Below, piece by piece: positions 7,019-15,309 of a stretch of 15,426 nt of DNA (position 1 is its first letter; each line of letters begins with the position of its first letter). The stretch is from assembly GCA_958430865.1 (NCBI GenBank), contig CAUDNR010000469.1, positions 71,882-87,307 of the forward strand, read 5' to 3'. Source of the DNA: Entrophospora sp. SA101. Lineage: Eukaryota > Glomeromycota > Glomeromycetes > Entrophosporales > Entrophosporaceae. The position numbers and the translations under genes were made by a program. A model generated the notes under the pieces. The model saw only the letters and a list, made by a program, of their open reading frames with translations, was not told where the DNA came from and did no database searches.

Positions 7019-8023
7019 ATCTGCTGTTGTTTCAAGGAAAAAAGTAATAGAAAACATCATAGTAAAGGGGTTTAAATTTCTTTTCACCTTTAATAATATA
7101 TTTAAAGAAACATTTGTAAGTTATGATCCAGGACATAAAGGAGGAAGTGGTGGACAAGGAGGGGAAGGAGGCTTTGAAGGGAAACCTGGCTTTGTAGTCA
7201 TTGATAGTCCATTTCAATTATCTGGAACTCCGGCTATTTCTAAAGTAGAGAGTAAGAAAGGTGTAAATGGAACAGGAGGGAAACCAGGAAAAGGTGGAAA
7301 AAATGTAAAATATTGTGGGGTATACATTAATGAAATGGTAATTCCTGAGATTAGAGGGTATAATGAATTTGGTATTGAATCTACTAAAGGAGCAATAGGA
7401 ACAGGGATAGCAACAGCCACAGGAGGTGTTGTTGCCAAAGCAACAGCCAAAGAAATAGTTGTACAACAACCAGCCCGAATAACTATGAAGGAGGGGACAA
7501 AGCAATTAGTCTCAAAGGGGTGATGGTGGCAAAGTTCATCTGTTATAACAGCAGAAGGTAGTAAGGTAGCAATGCAAGAGGTATCTAAAGGCACTCTTAA
7601 GATTGTTTCTCAAGAGGCAGCTGAAAAAATAACAAAAGAAGGAGGCGAAGTTGTAGTAAAAAATTTTTTAAAAATAGGTGCTACTGAATCAGGTAAACAT
7701 GTTGTAAAAGTTGGTGCTTCTACTGGTGCTTCTCTGATCAAAGGTATGGGCATAGGCTTAATATTCCAAGCGGTGGCATCTTCATTAAGTGCATATTTAT
7801 CAAGTCATTGGGAAAAAGAGGTACACAAAGTAGATTGTGGATATGCTCCTAATGGAAAATCATCCAACTCATTTAATGGCCCTGAAATTCAAAAACCTTC
7901 TAAACTTTTCATAAACAAATATAAGAATGTTTGTTATAATGATTTTTATGCTCAGAGGAAAAATGATCATCTTCTTCCTGATGGTAAGTTTATTAAAGAA
8001 CTGAACGTGGAGTTTTTATCAAA
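6994..8023 (+). repeat. Long direct repeat, copy 1
   Basis: 6994-7763 matches 13863-14632 base for base by eye, at a constant offset of 6,869. The segment 7764 to about 7958 is clearly diverged from its counterpart. About 7959-8023 is identical again, at offset 6,884. The region covers the second Gly-rich segment, the helical stretch, the variable C-terminus and the first part of the 3' intron. Confidence 0.9.
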
Positions 8024-8078
8024 GAAAAAACTGTTACAAGTTACTTAATTAATATTATTGTATTATTTATTATTACAG
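7984..8078 (+). other. Probable 3' intron of copy 1
   Basis: The donor GTAAGT follows ...CTTCCTGATG, and the acceptor TATTATTACAG precedes TGTGTCTCGACC. Splicing (phase 1) joins HLLPD to VCLDLDF, and the frame ends at TAG 8162-8164. Copy 2 has an equivalent intron and a similar downstream exon. A second acceptor-like site (TTTTTACAG, ending at 8141) could give another isoform. If unspliced, the frame reads through to the TAA just before 8049. Confidence 0.6.
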
Positions 8079-8164
8079 TGTGTCTCGACCTTGATTTTAT
8101 ATCCAATAGAATTTATGATGATTGTAATATTGTTTTTACAGATCCTTCGTCGACATCCAGCTAG

Positions 8165-8552
8165 AGTTCTGCAATGGGTCAGGTTCCAAAATTGTTACCA
8201 TATTTCTTTTTTTTTTTCTTGACAAAAAAAAATTTCATATCATTCAATAAAAAAAGGAAGGTATATCATGCTTAATGCCAAAAACATGGAAATCAAAAAA
8301 AAGAAAAAATAATAAAAAAAAGGAGGTTTGGTATTCCTATGATATATAGCAAATCCGAACAAAGTAAATCCTACGGAATATATAAAAGGCCTTTAAAATT
8401 TTTTATGTAGGAAACTGGGATTCTAAGAAAATTAAAAATGTAAAAATATACTGTTTCAAATTACTACTAATCCATTTCAAAGATATAGACAGACACCTAT
8501 GCTCTTTGCGGTAAATTGCATCTCGTCATGTAACATTTCGTCAGGTGTCATT
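8165..8552. other. Intergenic A/T-run region, no gene seen
   Basis: Poly-A and poly-T tracts with no supported ORF. AACATGGAAATCAAAAAAAA at about 8283-8303 also occurs at about 15196-15214 downstream of copy 2, a faint sign that the 3' flanks may share ancestry beyond the clear duplication. Confidence 0.4.
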
Positions 8553-8556
8553 AATA

Positions 8557-8639
8557 TGAGCTCCCGTTATAATGACTTTCTCGTCATACTGACATTTTTT
8601 TACTTGTACGGAGAGTGTTGTTATAACGGGAGCGATTTG
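8557..8639. mobile_element. Small pogo-like inverted-repeat element
   Basis: GCTCCCGTTATAA at 8560-8572 is exactly inverted as TTATAACGGGAGC at 8621-8633. TA lies just outside each end (8555-8556 and 8640-8641). The CTCCCGTTATAA style resembles pogo/Tigger termini. About 83 bp, no coding capacity; the outermost bases do not match well, so the limits are approximate. Confidence 0.55.
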
Positions 8640-8689
8640 TATTATGATATTTACAATAATTAATTCGTTGTTATTCGTAATCAGTTTCG

Positions 8690-8995
8690 TCGCCCATAAT
8701 TAGTTTCGTCACTCGTAATACGGTAATTAATTTCGTAATTATGTTTTTAAAGAGGAAAATATAATTAATCACGATAATTACGTATTACGTACTTACGGTA
8801 ATTAGGCAATCGCCATCCCATGTATAGTGTTAACAACGATTTGCATAGAAAGTTTTCACAATAGTAATAGTAATTAATTCGTCGCCGTAATTAATTACGT
8901 AATTACGTTTTTGAAGAGTGAAAGTGATAATTAATTACGTTAATTACGAATTACATATTTACAGTAATTAGATAATTACCATCCCACGTATACTC
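8690..8995. repeat. Diverged ~167-bp tandem duplication rich in TAATTACG
   Basis: Two units can be aligned: each has an ACGTAATTAATTACG-like palindromic part, a GTTTTTRAAGAG stretch, more TAATTACG words, then CCATCCCAYGTATA (ending about 8826 and 8993), giving a period near 167 bp. The words AATTAATT and CGTAATTACG are self-complementary, so each unit can fold. It lies just beyond the small pogo-like element. Confidence 0.55.
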
Positions 8996-9395
8996 CTTTA
9001 TGATTTTGGGGAATGAAAAGAAGAGCATTCCTATTTTTGTAAAAAATGCACAGTACTACTTGTGATTTTAAAGAATTGACACATAAGGCGTCGAGATAAA
9101 TGTCTCGTTAATTGCGCAAAGGTATCAAGCTTACAATTTAATGTAATGTAACATGAATTAAAAAATAATGGTACTGCTTTAGTTTGTGATTATAAATGAA
9201 AAAAGTTCATGTGAACAAAAACAATTTTTTTCGAAAAGAAAGCTGAACACTTTTCAAATTGTTATTAATGTCAATTTTTAATGTTGATTTACTGCCACTA
9301 CTTCTGGTGGTGTTGTTGCAAAAAAAATCAAACTTGTTATCGTAAAATCTAATGCTAATGCATTCCACAATAATTTACTTAAATAACTATTCAAA
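8996..9395. other. Intergenic region, no gene seen
   Basis: No supported ORF. A 13-mer TTAATTGCGCAAA at about 9109-9121 recurs just inside the Tc1-like end near 15347, possibly an old relic. Around 9287-9330 a short frame reads TATTSGGVVAK, like TATGGVVAK in the Gly-rich gene; this may be chance. Confidence 0.35.
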
Positions 9396-10343
9396 TCAAA
9401 ACCAGAAGACGATTTCTAAATAAAGCAAAATATGTGAAGAAACCAATAGAGAGATAAAAATACTGTACAAAACCCAGATGTAATTATCTCGTTTATCTTG
9501 ATTGTCCTTATTCTTCTTACATTTAAATTTTTGCAAAATTCCTTTCAAATTATTTTTTCCTTTCATTTCAAGACCATACTTAACTGCACCTAATGAACCG
9601 ATTAATGATACTATTGAAATAATTATGATCCATGATAACATCTCAGTTGTGACTCTATCATGATTTCTACCTAAAAAAGCTAAAACTAAACATAATTTGA
9701 GAAATACATATACGAGAGCTGAAAAAACAAATAAAAAGTCTATCCACTTGATCCACTTGTTACTAAAATAAAAAAATGTTAATTTTATTTATAAATGTAA
9801 ATAGAAAATCAAGGTTTTTTAAATTCATACCTATCACTATTAATATTACTATCATTCTCTTTGATCTTTTTTCCTTGATTTTTCTAAATCTTTTTCATGA
9901 TTAATTCCAGTTCCTTTATTTCCTTTCTCCAAATCTTCTGCTACTGTTTCAGGCTTAATTTCAATTTTCTTTGGTTTAAAATAGGTTTCCATACTTATTA
10001 ACTCTGTTATCCCTGCTATGAAATTTACAACGCTGTAGCATATAAATGCTATCGTTCATTCAGCATTAGACTCGATAATGCTTTCAAGAGCCAAAAAAGA
10101 GTAAATTACTATGAATGTTGTGTATGAACGTATGAAAAACCTTGCAACAAACCTCGCAACTAATGCGAAGCATGTGGTCTTTAAATCCTTGGAGAAAGAA
10201 AGATATGCAAATAATGGTAAAAGTAATGATAACAAGGTATCAAGCAAACTATCTCCCCGAAAACAATCATCGCCTATAGACGCTGCTTTAGTAATAGCAA
10301 TAAACTGATTGATAATGAAAAATATTATGATTTTTTTCATCAT
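9396..10343 (-). pseudogene. Multi-pass membrane protein with signal peptide, broken
   Basis: Starting at ATG 10341-10343, the minus strand encodes a signal peptide (MMKKIIIFF...AITKA) followed by hydrophobic segments: LLDTLLSLLLPLFAYL, FIVIYSFLAL and, after an in-frame TGA (10056-10058), FICYSVVNFIAGI. A Lys/Glu-rich stretch follows (KPKKIEIKPETVAEDLEKG). A one-base frameshift in an A-run (about 9855-9875) separates it from ENDSNINSD and an intron (9830-9763). The last exon carries three more membrane segments (FLFVFSALVYVFLKL, IIIISIVSLIGSL, FISLLVSSHILLYL) around a basic loop, and ends at TGA 9396-9398. The protein would have about six or seven membrane spans, with the charged region probably cytosolic. 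I do not recognise the family. The two lesions argue for a pseudogene unless they are base-call errors. Confidence 0.65.
9763..9830 (-). other. Intron in the membrane-protein gene
   Basis: On the minus strand ...AGTGATAG is followed by the donor GTATGA, and the acceptor TTATTTTAG precedes TAACAAGTGG. The 68-bp intron sits in phase 2, forms the codon AGT (Ser), and joins NSD to NKWIKWIDFLF in the frame that runs to the C-terminal membrane segments. Confidence 0.65.
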
Positions 10344-10655
10344 TCAATGATTCTAAGGTCTTCTTAGAATCGAAATTCATTTCTACATTAAAAAGAAACT
10401 TAAATTAATGTGTAGCAAATTATCCACTTCAAGTAACTAATTCTTTTAATTAAAATGTTACAAAAAAGGATTTTAATATTACTGTCCGTTTTACAAATTT
10501 TATAGAAATACCTAACATTAAATATTTATCAATAAATATTAAACTTAACATTTAGCATTTAATATTAAAACACAATTTTTTGGGAAGCATGAGATTAAAG
10601 AAAGCTGTTAAAGTTTTTTGTGTTGAATCACAAAATTTTTAACAAAAAATGTAAC
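10344..10655. promoter_or_regulatory. Upstream region of the membrane-protein gene
   Basis: AT-rich, with overlapping direct repeats of an AACATTAAATATTTA / AATATTAAACTTAAC type at about 10510-10570. No ORF. It would hold the promoter of the minus-strand membrane-protein gene, but I see no defined element. Confidence 0.25.
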
Positions 10656-10725
10656 GAGAAGTACGTTATAACGCGATTTTACTTGGTGTCTTTATATAGG
10701 AAGGGTCGTTATAGAGAGAGCCGTA
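10656..10725. mobile_element. Degenerate pogo-like relic
   Basis: CGTTATAACGCG on the left and GTCGTTATAGAGAGAGCC on the right carry the words found in the TA-flanked element at 4717-4874, which contains CGTTATAGAGAGAG. The ends no longer pair well and no target duplication is visible, so this is a decayed copy or fragment. Confidence 0.35.
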
Positions 10726-11263
10726 AGATAAAAACAATTTGTTGATGAGTTGGAGTTTGGTGGAAATTCCATATTGGAAATCTAAAGACAAGTTTCACAA
10801 CAATCAGCACCTTATTGGTTCAATGGGTTGTTTGACATTTTAGGATGGTAATCTATCAAAAAAATTATTTGAACCGTCGTGTACTTTTGTAACTTAACAC
10901 ACAGATTATTGATAAAAACAGGGGAATATGCAGATAATTTGCATAAATCTGTTATAAATTCTTTTTTGTATGGCTCACAGGCACCAATTGTAGTCAGCAT
11001 ATTTTTTCTTGTATGGTTCATGGGCGGGCACTGGTGTAATTAACTTATCGTTTCTTCGTTCCTTTATATACTTACTAATAAGTAATATTAGCATATTTCT
11101 CGAATACGTTTTAGGATAAAGATGTAACATTATTATTATTGTGGCATTCGATTTACGGCTTTGCCATTAATTTCATTCATTGACACCTTATAATAAACAA
11201 TGTAGTACATGGATCGAGATGTAAAAAAATTTTAAATTTTTAAAAATTTTTAATAAAAATAAA
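10726..11263. other. Gap upstream of the HAD gene
   Basis: No confident gene. A minus-strand frame (10812-11021) encodes 69 residues including KEFITDLCKLSAY and SPVFINNLCVKL, which look natural, but no family is recognised. It contains a short near-duplication (CCATACAA-GAAAAAAT versus CCATACAA-AAAAGAAT). The part nearest 11264 is the likely promoter and leader of the HAD gene, with A/T runs up to the ATG. Confidence 0.3.
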
Positions 11264-12543
11264 ATGGTTAAAATTACACATTGTATATTTGACATGGATG
11301 GTTGGTATTATAATATATATGTTTATAAAATATAGATATATAAATTGTATAAATTAGTTTTTTATTTTTAATATAATTTTTATCTGAAAGGATTGTTGTT
11401 AGTAAGTGATTTGTAATTCTCTCTCGCAAATATGTACAATTATACACAAGTGCTACTTTTTATTTTAAAATAAACAATACTAATTAGTTTTTTTTCTTCT
11501 TGTAATGAATAAATGATATAGGATACAGAACGTATCTATAGTGAAGTTGCAAGTAGGATTAAATTTTGATTTTATCAAATTCAGTTTATTTATTTTTTAT
11601 TAAGTTCAATGAATTTATTTTATTTTATTAAAGCTGAAATGCTTTCTCGTTACAATCAACCTTATACTTGGAAACTTAAATCACAAATAATGGGTCTTAA
11701 AGAATATGATGTAATTCAATTTGAATATAATTATTTAATAAGAGAAAAAAATCATAATTATTCATTAGTCATGAAAATTTTTTTTTATATTTTTATATAA
11801 AGGCAGTTTCATTAATAATCAAAGAAACTGGGATTGATATGAGTATAGAAGATTTCTTGAAAGAACGAAACCAAAAACAGGTCTTTATGAATAATCTGAA
11901 ATAAATTTATAAAACTTTTTTTTAATTTATATTATTTTCAAAAAAAAGATTGAAAAATTTCCATCTGCAAAACCATTACCAGGAGTCATGGTAATAAATA
12001 TTAATGAATATTTTATAATAATAATAAATAAATAATTTGTTAATTTGTTTCATTATTCTTAATTTTTCTAATAGAGGCTTGTAAAACATTTAAAAAGCAA
12101 TAATATACCAATCGTGGTAGCAACAAGTTCTCATAAGTACAATTTTGAAATAAAAGCTAAAAATAATCAAGAATTGTTTTCATTGTTTGATAGCATAACT
12201 TGTGGTGATGATCCATTAATAAAGCATGGTAAACCATCACCTGATTTATTCTTATTAGCATGTGAACGATTAGGCAATCCACCTGTAGAAAATTGTTTAG
12301 TATTTGAAGATGCTATCAATGGTGTTAAAGCTGCTTTAAATGCAGGGATGCATGTAAGTTGTTATTTATACATTCATATATTATATATAAATGGCTATTA
12401 ATATTATCATTATTATTATTAAGGTTGTTTGGGTTCCTGATCCTCATTTAGTTGAGTTGTATCCTGAAAACTATGGAGAAACAGAAAAACTTGATTCCCT
12501 GGAATTATTTGATCCAAGCAAATATGGATTGCCTCCATATTAA
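11264..12543 (+). CDS. HAD-superfamily phosphatase, pseudouridine-5'-phosphatase/GS1-like, 8 exons
   Basis: Exons 11264-11300, 11391-11401, 11522-11552, 11634-11710, 11803-11880, 11949-11990, 12075-12353 and 12424-12543 join to 675 nt, that is 224 residues plus TAA, with all GT-AG introns and an unbroken frame. HAD motif I is FDMDGLLLDT (nucleophile D10, acid/base D12). Motif II is ATSS with T109. Motif III is K145 in HGKPSPD. Motif IV is FEDA with E170 and D171. The cap follows motif I (about residues 17-90), as in subfamily I. Length and sequence fit eukaryotic HDHD1/GS1-like enzymes, which remove phosphate from small substrates such as pseudouridine 5'-phosphate; the substrate here is not shown by sequence. 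It should be cytosolic, with no signal or membrane segment. It is the one gene in the window that reads undamaged. The 11-nt second exon supplies the LLL after motif I. Confidence 0.9.
11391..11401 (+). other. 11-nt microexon of the HAD gene
   Basis: GATTGTTGTTA is preceded by CTGAAAG (acceptor) and followed by GTAAGT (a strong donor). Exon 1 ends ATGGATG before GTTGGT, in phase 1. Adding the 11 nt gives GGA TTG TTG TTA, and exon 3 then starts GAT ACA GAA. The joined product DMDGLLLDTER matches the conserved HAD motif I and its following residues. Without it the reading frame breaks. Confidence 0.85.
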
Positions 12544-13256
12544 ATTTATTTTATTTTATTTTAGATCAGTAAATTATTTTTGATTTATTTATTGATTTAT
12601 TTCTAATGTTTAAATGTTATTTTATTATTATTATTATTATTAACAATTAAAAATGAATGTTTCAATAATTCAAATTAATTTTTAAAAATCAATAAATAAT
12701 TCATGATTTCATCCCAAGAGAAATCTCTCGAAATTTAATAGCCACCAATTTACTATATGAAAAAACTTTAGTTTTTTTATTTTGTTTGCTTTTATTTCTT
12801 GAAATAATAAATATATATTTCATTAGAAAAAATAGACTGATTAAGCTATATGTATATTTCACATGTTAAAAGGATAAGGAAGCTATACTTATCAAATATA
12901 TCTTATTCCCTGAAGTTATTGCTGTTGTTTCTTTAAACAATTCTTTGTATTCTTCACCATGTTGATAATGTATAAGACGAATAATTAACTATAATTTCTC
13001 AATGTATCTTGAATTAATATAATAAATTGTGTTAGTAATTGAATTTCGCACAAAAATGTATATGTATATAACCTAACAAATTATCAGTATAAATTTTATA
13101 TCATGTTAAAATTTACATTCAAAATGAGCTGGGTGCTCTAATGGTTCATCATGTAATTAATAATATAAATCATAAATAAATAAACCTACTTACATTTCCT
13201 CATAATTTACAAAAAAAAAATCAAGTTTGTGTCACTTGAGATTATTATTATCTATA
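12544..13256. other. Intergenic region downstream of the HAD gene
   Basis: Mostly T-rich and ATT-repeat sequence (for example the (TTA)n run at about 12618-12642), which probably holds the 3' end of the HAD transcript. A short minus-strand frame at about 12865-12990 reads RLIHYQHGEEYKELFKETTA; it looks coding-like but is too short, with no identified partner exon, to call. Confidence 0.35.
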
Positions 13257-13708
13257 TATGGTTGGCTCGGTCTAATGACCTCTTATTGCTGCGCCATGCG
13301 CTCAAATTTCAAAAATCGCGATTTCGTGATTTGTTAAAACGCAATAAAATTTTTTAAAAAATGGCTTCAGGTGAGTTTGGTTAAAAAATTATTTTCCTTA
13401 CCGCCAAATTTAGTTATGATGGTCGAGTATTAGTCTAATTTAGTAATGATGATCAAAAACATGCCTAAATTTAGCAATGACCCTAGTGCTCAAATTTCTC
13501 ATGAGCATAATAAAGTGCATGTTTTAAAAAAGAATAGAACCCTATAAAAAAATTAAATTTTTTGAGAAAATCTTTCTATTACATTAAAACTAAAGACACA
13601 TTCTATCAATTAATAGAGCTATTTTTTTAAAAGGTAGAACAGAAAATGACTTCTATACTTTTAAAATTTGCCCAAAATTTAGGAGGTCTTTAAACCAAGC
13701 CAACTATA
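13257..13708. mobile_element. TA-flanked inverted-repeat element, Tc1/mariner type, 450 bp
   Basis: The left end TATGGTTGGCTCGGTCTAAT and the right end, read in reverse complement as TATAGTTGGCTTGGTTTAAA, are imperfect terminal inverted repeats, both running into GACCTC. The interior lacks a transposase. It has about three direct repeats of a ~30-bp unit near 13407-13490 containing CTAATTTAGTAATGATGATC. It lies about 150 bp before the duplicated gene fragment. Confidence 0.65.
13407..13490 (+). repeat. Threefold ~30-bp subrepeat inside the element
   Basis: AAATTTAGTTATGATGGTC, CTAATTTAGTAATGATGATC and CTAAATTTAGCAATGACCC follow one another with a period near 30 bp, with diverging tails. Internal subrepeats are common in non-autonomous elements. 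Confidence 0.55.
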
Positions 13709-13862
13709 GACAAATTGAATATTTTAATATTAATATTTAATGTTAAAAGTGTGTTGAAATTATGGGAGCCTTTCAATAGAAAAATACCATAGCATGAAAA
13801 AATCAATTTTGTGTTAATGTCACCAGTATATATACAACTATTTGCTTAAAATATTTTTGGAT

Positions 13863-14907
13863 TGGAAAAAAAATTGTAGAGAGATGAATCTGCTGTTGTT
13901 TCAAGGAAAAAAGTAATAGAAAACATCATAGTAAAGGGGTTTAAATTTCTTTTCACCTTTAATAATATATTTAAAGAAACATTTGTAAGTTATGATCCAG
14001 GACATAAAGGAGGAAGTGGTGGACAAGGAGGGGAAGGAGGCTTTGAAGGGAAACCTGGCTTTGTAGTCATTGATAGTCCATTTCAATTATCTGGAACTCC
14101 GGCTATTTCTAAAGTAGAGAGTAAGAAAGGTGTAAATGGAACAGGAGGGAAACCAGGAAAAGGTGGAAAAAATGTAAAATATTGTGGGGTATACATTAAT
14201 GAAATGGTAATTCCTGAGATTAGAGGGTATAATGAATTTGGTATTGAATCTACTAAAGGAGCAATAGGAACAGGGATAGCAACAGCCACAGGAGGTGTTG
14301 TTGCCAAAGCAACAGCCAAAGAAATAGTTGTACAACAACCAGCCCGAATAACTATGAAGGAGGGGACAAAGCAATTAGTCTCAAAGGGGTGATGGTGGCA
14401 AAGTTCATCTGTTATAACAGCAGAAGGTAGTAAGGTAGCAATGCAAGAGGTATCTAAAGGCACTCTTAAGATTGTTTCTCAAGAGGCAGCTGAAAAAATA
14501 ACAAAAGAAGGAGGCGAAGTTGTAGTAAAAAATTTTTTAAAAATAGGTGCTACTGAATCAGGTAAACATGTTGTAAAAGTTGGTGCTTCTACTGGTGCTT
14601 CTCTGATCAAAGGTATGGGCATAGGCTTAATAATCCAAGCAGCAGCATCTCTGTTAAGTGCACGTATATCAAGTGGTTGGAAAGAAAAGGTACACAAAGT
14701 AAATTGTGAATATGAATATGCTCCTAATGGAGATTCACCCAACTCATTTAATGACCAAGGTATTCAAAGACCTACTGATCATCTTGAACTTTCCATAAAC
14801 AAAGAGAAAAATGATTGTTATAATAAATTTTATACACAGAGAAAAAATGATCATCTTCTTCCTGATGGTAAGTTTATTAAAGAACTGAACGTGGAGTTTT
14901 TATCAAA
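13863..14907 (+). repeat. Long direct repeat, copy 2
   Basis: This is the partner of 6994-8023: identical for the first 770 bp, diverged from 14633 to about 14841, and identical again from about 14842 to about 14906. Just beyond, the intron 3' parts differ, although the acceptor regions (TTGTATTATTTATTATTACAG-like) and the exon after them are again similar. Confidence 0.9.
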
Positions 14908-14950
14908 AAAAAAAGACCTAATTAATGTATTGTATTATTTATTATTACAG
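14868..14950 (+). other. Probable 3' intron of copy 2
   Basis: GTAAGTTTATTAAAGAACTG matches the start of the copy 1 intron exactly, and the acceptor is TATTATTACAG. At 83 bp it is 12 bp shorter than in copy 1. The exon after it starts CGTGTCTCAA, against TGTGTCTCGA in copy 1. Confidence 0.6.
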
Positions 14951-14994
14951 CGTGTCTCAATTTAGAAGACCTTGATTTTACATTTAGCAGATGA

Positions 14995-15307
14995 AATTTC
15001 AGAAACCCTTATTTAAATAGATTGTTATTAAAAATATTTGTCGCTTATTTTTCTTCACAAAAATCACTAAAAAATATATGAAGCGGAGATTTATATATAA
15101 ATATATTTATTTATTAATTAAAAAATAATAATTGACGTTTGTTAAATTGTTAAATTGTTATACACTCCAAGTTTTTATGCAAAACAATAGAAAAAACATG
15201 GAAATCAAAAAAAACATTTGCATTATATTAAAAAAAAAGGAAAGCTATGTAGAAAGTTGGAATTTTGAAGGTTTCCCATTATCAATTTCTGTGTTGTCGA
15301 TAGTACA
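14995..15307. other. Gap between copy 2 and the Tc1-like end
   Basis: AT-rich, with no supported gene. A plus-strand frame (15132-15350) runs through A-runs and into the transposon terminus, so it is not a gene. Confidence 0.45.
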
Positions 15308-15309
15308 TA

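Larger units (their letters stand above)
5292..8164 (+). pseudogene. P-loop GTPase-like / collagen-like Gly-rich fusion, copy 1, broken
   Basis: Read together, the frames form one long gene: a G domain and helical region (5292-6434), a linker with a collagen-like Gly-rich segment (6437-7018), a second Gly-rich segment (7011-7520), an Ala/Lys/Glu-rich helical stretch and a variable C-terminus (7524 to the donor at 7984), then a last short exon (8079-8164). The frame runs 0, +2, 0, so two indels of opposite sign, or missed splicing, separate the parts. An in-frame TGA lies at 7521-7523. A 67-nt GT-AG segment (6984-7050) could restore the second frame change, but its donor GTTCAC is poor and it would remove plausible coding sequence. 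With the P-loop change and the TGA, I call it a pseudogene. I do not know the family's function; GTP binding is inferred from motifs. Confidence 0.7.
13863..14994 (+). pseudogene. Gly-rich fusion gene, copy 2, 5'-truncated
   Basis: This copy begins abruptly at TGGAAAAAAAATTG, inside the A-run at the end of copy 1's first Gly-rich segment. It lacks the whole G domain and linker. It is identical to copy 1 through 14632, including the in-frame TGA (14390-14392). It then codes a different C-terminal segment: IIQAAASLLSARISSGWKEK and INKEKNDCYNKFYTQR, where copy 1 has IFQAVASSLSAYLSSHWEKE and INKYKNVCYNDFYAQR. Copy 2 is five codons longer here. A donor GTAAGT at 14868 and acceptor ATTATTACAG (ending 14950) define an 83-bp intron, after which CLNLEDLDFTFSR ends in TGA 14992-14994. 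Without a start region it is unlikely to make the full protein. Confidence 0.8.

Noticed and set aside
7214..7594. Minus-strand ORFs of 126 and 95 residues (and identical ones at 14083-14463)
   Set aside because: They are antisense to the Gly-rich coding frame; Pro- and Ser-rich composition is what Gly-rich codons give in reverse. They appear twice only because the DNA is duplicated.
8160..8200. GGTTCCAAAA, resembling a tRNA B box
   Set aside because: No matching A box, acceptor stem or cloverleaf could be drawn around it.
9287..9330. Short frame TATTSGGVVAK similar to TATGGVVAK of the Gly-rich gene
   Set aside because: The match is too short and simple in composition to call a third copy; recorded only as a hint.
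10111..10308. Plus-strand ORF of 65 residues
   Set aside because: It lies wholly antisense to the signal-peptide exon of the membrane-protein gene, which has much better coding features.
11264..11335. Unspliced reading of HAD exon 1 giving MDGWYYNIY
   Set aside because: It loses the conserved LLLDT after motif I and soon stops; using the 11-nt microexon restores both motif and frame.
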